Of a stretch of DNA of 64,000 nt, positions 58,600-64,000 are shown piece by piece. The DNA comes from Corbicula japonica (taxonomy: Eukaryota; Mollusca; Bivalvia; Venerida; Cyrenidae). Both the position numbers and the translations under genes were made by a program. The notes below the pieces were generated by a model. That model was given only the letters and a program-made list of their open reading frames with translations. It was not told the origin of the DNA and ran no database searches. The DNA lies in the NCBI GenBank assembly GCA_038501625.1, contig JAZAYU010000009.1, positions 744,001-808,000 of the forward strand, written 5' to 3'. Numbering within the stretch: position 1 is the stretch's first letter; the number at the start of each line of letters is the position of its first letter.

Positions 58600-60735
58600 A
58601 TCTTGAAGAAAAAGAAGACCAAACACTTATAAAGTGGGATGAGGCAAAAATAAATGATTTCCAACAGCTGTTGCATACAAAAACTGAAGCATTATCATTA
58701 CTTACTCATTCTATTAATTAATGTGACAGTATTGATGATATAACTTGTGGTTTTACAGACATATTAAAAAATTGCACACATACTTTTATCACAAACCCTT
58801 ACCTAAGCAGAGAAACGGACAAGGAATACTTTCCTAAAAAATAAACCGAATGACAATAGACGTCAGTTTATGAATGCTCGATCACACTACAATCGCATAA
58901 AGAAATTTTATACAAATAAATATAAGGCTAATGAAAAACGTGAATTAACGAAGCTAGGAACATCTAAACCAACTGAATTTTGAAAAAAAAAAAAAAAACA
59001 ATATAAGAAGAACAATGTCAAACCAAACAATTTAAATCTTTCCGATATATTTACACATTTCAAGAATTTACACAAAATTTGAAATCGATTCTCGCATGTC
59101 TCCAGTTTTCGATTCCAATATCGGGGTGAAACAGGGGGACCCCAGTTCTAGTCTTCTATTTTTATTTTTCATAAATGACATTATGTCAAATATTAACTCT
59201 AATTTAGATGGTATATTCACAGTCAATGAGTTAAAACTTTACATTTTATTGTTTGCCGATGACGCAGTCTTATTTGGTCATACACCACAAGCATTTCAGT
59301 CTATGCTAAATGATTTACAAATATACTGTGACACATGGGGTCTTAAAGTTAACACAAAAAGACGAAAATTCTGATCTTTGAAAATAGACATCGCACTACA
59401 CATATTTTACATATATAACACAATATTAGAAGTAGTAGATTCATTTAAGTATTTAGGAATACATCTGTTTAAAAATGGAGGATGGTTCAGATCACAGAAA
59501 CGCAAAGCACAACATTCGCAATTCGCTCTTCATAATTTATTTATTGTTTTCAACCAGTTAGATTTAACAGTCAATGATAAAAATAAATTGTTTGATAGTT
59601 TAGTAGGATCTGTCCTAAATTATGAGGTCTGGGGATACTATGATAGTAAAGATATCGAAATTGTACATTGCAAGTTCTTGCGAAATGTCCGGGGTGTCAA
59701 AATTCTACTAATCTTGACGGCTTGTATGGTGAAACGGGACAGCTCATTCTCATGAAATATAAGGTAAAACTTTCAAAGGCTGATAATAGTTCATTATTAA
59801 AACAAATTTTCTGTTAAAATATGATGCTGATAACAAATGTACATATGGTGAACTTAATTGGGCATTCCAAATCAAGAATATTTTTAATGAAATTGGTATG
59901 TCATATATACGGAATACTGACAATTTAAATGTAACACATTTTCAGTCAATAAAACAAAGAATATTAGATATATATGAACAGAACTGGAATGCAGTTAGAA
60001 ATAATTCTAACAGACTTTCATTTTACTGCATTTACAAAAATGACTTTTGTTTAGAAAAATATCTCAGTTGTATAAGCAAAAATAACTATAGATTATCTTT
60101 AACCAGATTTAGACTTTCATCCCACGACCTAGCCACTGAGAAAGGAAGACATACTAATACTAACAGAAATGATAGATTATGTGTACACTGTAATATGAAC
60201 GTTGTAGAAACAGAATATCATTTTCTTCTAGTTTGTCCAAAATTTTCAGATTTACGTAAACGATTATTTAAACCATATTTCTGCAGATGGCCAAATTTAC
60301 AAAAAATTGAATGTATTATGCCGTCGAATAACACAAAAATAATAAACAACTTAGCCAAATTTGTTCACATGGCATTTAAATCCAGAAATAATATCTAGTA
60401 TACCAAAAATAGCACTAAAACTAGGTACTGTCATCAAATACGTATGTTATATTGTTTAAATTACGATCTGTATTGCTATAACTTATCACAAAATTGTCTT
60501 GTTAAAGGCTGTTACGATTTGTATTGCTATAACTTATCAAAAAGTGTCTTGTTAAAGGTTGTTACTTTTTGTATTTTTGTATTTCTGTAACTTCTCGAAA
60601 ACATTAAAATTTTTTTTGGAAAACATGTTACGTCTTTAATTTTCATGTCTTTATTATACATGTATTACTTTGTGGCTATAAATTTGCTTATCCTATTTTA
60701 CGCCAATAAAGTTTATGTTATGTTATGTTATGTTT
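58600..60735 (+). pseudogene. 5'-truncated, frameshifted non-LTR retrotransposon (LINE) ORF2
   Basis: The reverse-transcriptase core is clear at 59096-59374: GVKQGDPSSSLLF, then the catalytic FADDAVLF (about 59252-59275) and the GLKVN motif. Frame shifts near 59375 and 59755 split it from VVDSFKYLGIHL (thumb region, 59378-59755) and the C-terminal domain (59898-60398), which contains a CVHCN...EYHFLLVCP zinc-knuckle-like block. A RT-linker remnant with stop codons lies at 58620-59090. The 3' end has AATAAAGTTTATG followed by a (TTATG)3 tail at 60706-60735, typical of LINE integration. The endonuclease is missing, so it is inactive. The clade is not resolved. Confidence 0.88.
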
Positions 60736-60791
60736 TGTGCAAAATGGAGTTCTATTTTTTGTGAAAAGTACAATTCCTTTACCAATATGAT

Positions 60792-60893
60792 ATTGAGCTG
60801 CGATTAACCCGTTGCTAGGCGGCGTGGACAGTAATAGGCGTTTCCATTAGATCCCTGGAACAGGCTCACTCAAACCGAGCCTTCAATATTTCC
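60792..60893. repeat. conserved dispersed repeat with GGACAGTAAT hairpin, copy 4
   Basis: ATTGAGCTGCGATTAACCCG, then GCTAGGCGGCGTGGACAGTA and GAACAGGCTCACTCAAACCG with AGCCTTCAATATTT. It begins about 55 bp after the LINE tail. Confidence 0.7.
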
Positions 60894-62500
60894 ATACCAA
60901 AATTTTTCAGCGTGATAATATCCATTAACGGGTAAACAGGAATGATAACGATCAAGCCAAAAAGCCATTTCGTGGCACTCGACTACTAAACTGTAATTTA
61001 ATTTATTTGATCGAAAATGTTGTCTTGAATTGATGTTAAAGAATATAAAAATTGATAAAAACGAACACATTTCCAAGAGGTTTTCTTAGACGAATCACTA
61101 TTTTTTGTAAAAACATTCTATCTTAGATGTTATATTGCAAACTTAAAAGGTATCTACATTTCGTAGTACTTTACAATAGAATGATAGGATTTTGTTGTAG
61201 AGGCAATTAAAATACAGAAAATAAATTTGTATGAAAAATAATACATGTACACGATATGAACATTTTGTGCAAATATACATAAAAATAATGGACATTTTAA
61301 ATGTAACGAACAATACTTGACAATGACATATTCGAAATACTGTCAGTTTTAAACGTATACTGAGCCGAAATAAAAACTTGACAAAAACAACATGAAAAAA
61401 CTCCTATTACATTAAAAATGCCAGTGACTGCAAATATCGGGAGAAGTATTTATCAGTTAAAAAATAAAAATAAAAATATGTGGTTGTGTAAAATTAAGCG
61501 TTCATTCTTTAATGAAAAGGGAATAATTTTGCAAAAACGGATATTTTAGCAACTGTATCTTATTTCTTTGCAGCAATTGACATTCTGTAAATGCTGTAAA
61601 TGCCATAAGCTTCTACATTTGATAGTTAAATAATAGGTTTGAGATTTTATGTTTAAAATTACATATGTATAATCATTATTTATTGACTCCAATAGAATAA
61701 CATTACAACAAATACAAAAAATATTCAGAATTTATTCCCGAGAACATGTCTCATGATATCAAAAAACATTATGTCCTGTTCAAACCTATAATTTCTTATG
61801 TAGTTATAATATGGAGGTATGTGGCTGCTATATGGTTCACCTAGGTACCAACTATGGCTAAGGTTGAACCGTTTGAAAACACTAGCGGTCCGGAAGTTCG
61901 ATCCTGTCTGCCTTGAAAAGATAAATGAAAAGACTAAATGCAACACACAAATGCGCTGACTACTTTTAACACAGCACAACACCAAATGATAAACCTGTAG
62001 CCAAAAATTTAGGGGGTACACAGGAAACGCCAAGTACTACGACTATACGAGCGAAATCCTTAACCCCTAAATTGCGTTTTAATAAATTTGAATTTAGAAT
62101 AGCACCTAAGTTGTAACCTGAATTTGCAACACCATAATTCGCTGACTACTTTTAACACAACACAACACAACACCAAATGATAAACCATGTAGCCAAAACA
62201 CATATAATTATGAAATACACTTCGGTTAAATTAAGTTAATAAAAGTTCTATTCAAACGATATATAGCAAGCAAATATTAGACGTCGGGAGTTCGCCAACG
62301 AGTTACCTCCCGATGTCTTAAACAGTTCACAAGAGCTTTCCAGTCAGAATTGTTAATCTGCCACTAACACACAGTAGACTTCCAAAGGCACCTATACTGC
62401 ATTAATGTACATGAAAAGTTAAACGATTAAAACAAGATAATGTTCTCAGTTCTAATTAGCCTTTACATCACTTTATCAATTGATCACGATGCCGCTTCCG
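60894..62500. other. gene-free stretch
   Basis: I see no exon with credible splice sites here. Two weak direct repeats occur around 61950-62010 and 62125-62205 (CGCTGACTACTTTTAACACA, then CCAAATGATAAACC and TAGCCAAAA), about 180 bp apart, suggesting a small local duplication. Confidence 0.4.
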
Positions 62501-62513
62501 TCCAGGCATGTCC

Positions 62514-62635
62514 TCACACTAATGTAATGTCAGTATCCGCTGCCATTGTACCAGTTTCTTCGTCAAGCACATGCTTTATATCGGGTGGGTGTTGTCCGTC
62601 ACATGAAACCAACAAGTCACAATTTCTTGAAATCT
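62514..62635 (-). CDS. tentative terminal exon of an unidentified minus-strand gene
   Basis: On the minus strand a good acceptor (TTATTCCATTGTTTCAG) is followed by 122 nt that stay open to a TGA: reading ISRNCDLLVSCDGQHPPDIK, then HVLDEETGTMAADTDITLV and stop. The peptide is acidic and ends in a hydrophobic residue, as a PDZ ligand might. I do not recognise it, and no upstream exon was found in the remaining 1.4 kb, so it may be chance. The overlapping plus-strand frame (62440-62652) is the less convincing alternative. Confidence 0.22.
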
Positions 62636-62844
62636 CTGAAACAATGGAATAATTCTCGCAGCAAAATAGTTTAAATTTGCAACTACAGAGATGAAGGAAG
62701 ATTCACAGCATATTTATGGTATGGTTTCGGTGATACTAAAATTAAAATTTTTTGTATACAGGGTGTGGTGGGCGGGTTATTATTTGTTTGATATGCGTTT
62801 TTTGCATACCGGATAAGTATTTCCGCGTGATTTACCGGGGAAAG

Positions 62845-63010
62845 ATATAGAGGATATTTGTTTTTACCAGTTTAAGATAGAAATATATCACCGAGTGAGC
62901 TCTGGAATTGGTATTTTCACGAGTGGCGAAGCCACGAGTGAAAATACATAATTCCGGAGTTCACGAGTGAAATATATTTCTTTCACTGGTAAAAACAAAT
63001 TTTCTTTTTA
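62845..63010. repeat. foldback element with GTTTTTACCAGT ends
   Basis: TTGTTTTTACCAGTTTAAGA and GAAATATATCACCGAGTGA face TGAAATATATTTCTTTCACT and GGTAAAAACAA. The turn is ACGAGTGGCGAAGCCACGAG. The hairpin is almost complete. The following 63.0-64.0 kb has no recognisable gene; 'tcttccc ggtaa'-like fragments near 63430 may belong to a longer version of the element. Confidence 0.75.
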
Positions 63011-64000
63011 TTTTATGCTTTTAGTGCAAAATTTGCGAGAATTTGACAGAAAAGTCGCAAGAAATGGTGCCAAAATCGATTAATATGACGTGGCGTCATG
63101 ACTTCAAATATACAAATTTGAGCCCGTTTTCTAAAAGTTCTCATTTGGTATATTATCTGCGTTTGGATACCAACGTGAAAAAATCAGTGAAAATAAAAAT
63201 GATTTTCCACTGTTTGAAAACAGTGAAATACCACTTTTATATCACCGGGAAAATTCTATAATTCACTGAAAAGCCTCGTTCCCGCAAAAACAGCCTCCCC
63301 TCGGTGACAGATTTTTCCATCTTCACCTCACACTCATGCAAGATACTTGCTTATATTCCTTCAGAAGATATTAACCGGAAAAGGGTGATTACGTCACAAT
63401 GCCTACGTCATATTCGCCAGTACTCGTAGCTTTCCCGGTAAGCAAGGGGAATAACTATTATAACAGCTAAAAACAATACCAACTCATGCCAGAAATAGTA
63501 AACTCCCTTGTTCGCAAAATAATACACGTTATGCCCAATTGTCATAACGCTCATTATTTAGGAAAGAGAAGATAACATGTGAAAAAAAAATAACCTCATT
63601 TCCCGCTTTTTTAAATGTCCAAATGCAAATTACCATGAATTAAATGAAGGATAAAATAAAGCACCGCTGAATAAAATGTTGTTGTTGTTTTTTTTAACTG
63701 GTAAGTTTTCATTTTTGCTCAGTATATACATACAGCACTAAGCGGATTTAAAGTTCAGCATTAAAAACAAGATGGAGATGCTTCTACGAGCAGGTCAAAC
63801 GTTCGTATATTTTATATGTCGTTTAAATGAAAACTGTTATAAAAACTAATGACAAAATGTATATCAATGTATAATCTAAATACTTTTGTAAAAAGTAAAA
63901 AAAAATCCTATTGAAGAACATACTGAGACGGCGGAAAATCGTTTTTGCATTCGATCAAATCAAATTTAGTAAATTGTCACAAATTTTCATCTTCAAATCT

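Noticed and set aside
62440..62652. 70-codon plus-strand frame with a hydrophobic start that resembles a signal peptide
   Set aside because: No stop-free continuation, no donor that fits well, and it overlaps a better exon-like signal on the other strand.

Overview
The window looks like AT-rich nuclear DNA from a bivalve mollusc, probably a heterodont clam. Four intron-rich protein genes with canonical GT/AG splice sites can be rebuilt exon by exon. The rest is dense with the transposable elements typical of bivalves: 167-bp-repeat Helitron/Helentron-like elements, hAT and mariner-type elements, foldback MITEs and a LINE. The species call is inference; there is no marker gene.

Gene layout. 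(1) 3718-13429, minus strand: a complete 7-exon, 222-aa homologue of UPF0193 protein EVG1 (human C22orf23). Its first intron (6.2 kb) holds most of the transposons at the left end. (2) 17918-30836, plus strand: a complete 10-exon, 441-aa dual oxidase maturation factor (DUOXA). No DUOX partner gene is seen here. (3) 32020-38241 and (4) 40464-45514, both minus strand: two tandem, co-oriented acid-lipase genes (LIPA/LIPF family, AB-hydrolase-associated lipase) of 397 and 398 aa. They share the same eight-exon structure, exon lengths and phases, and both keep the full Ser-Asp-His triad. The DUOXA gene and lipase A converge tail to tail.

The right third (45.5-64 kb) has no confident host gene. It contains a perfect 56-bp-arm palindrome, a 1.28-kb giant palindrome, a three-layer nest of transposons (50.6-55.0 kb), a degenerate minisatellite (56.1-56.8 kb), a decayed LINE with reverse transcriptase (58.6-60.7 kb) and a foldback element (62.8-63.0 kb). 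A weak candidate terminal exon lies at 62514-62635.

The most interesting structure is a 2.03-kb element at 14521-16549. It has about 90-bp terminal inverted repeats that begin exactly with CACAGTG, the heptamer of V(D)J recombination signals and the Transib/RAG-like signature. A perfect 5-bp target duplication (AATTA) flanks it. No transposase is recognisable inside it. I found no tRNA, rRNA, CRISPR array or prokaryotic feature. Exon boundaries were read by eye and may be off by a base or so.
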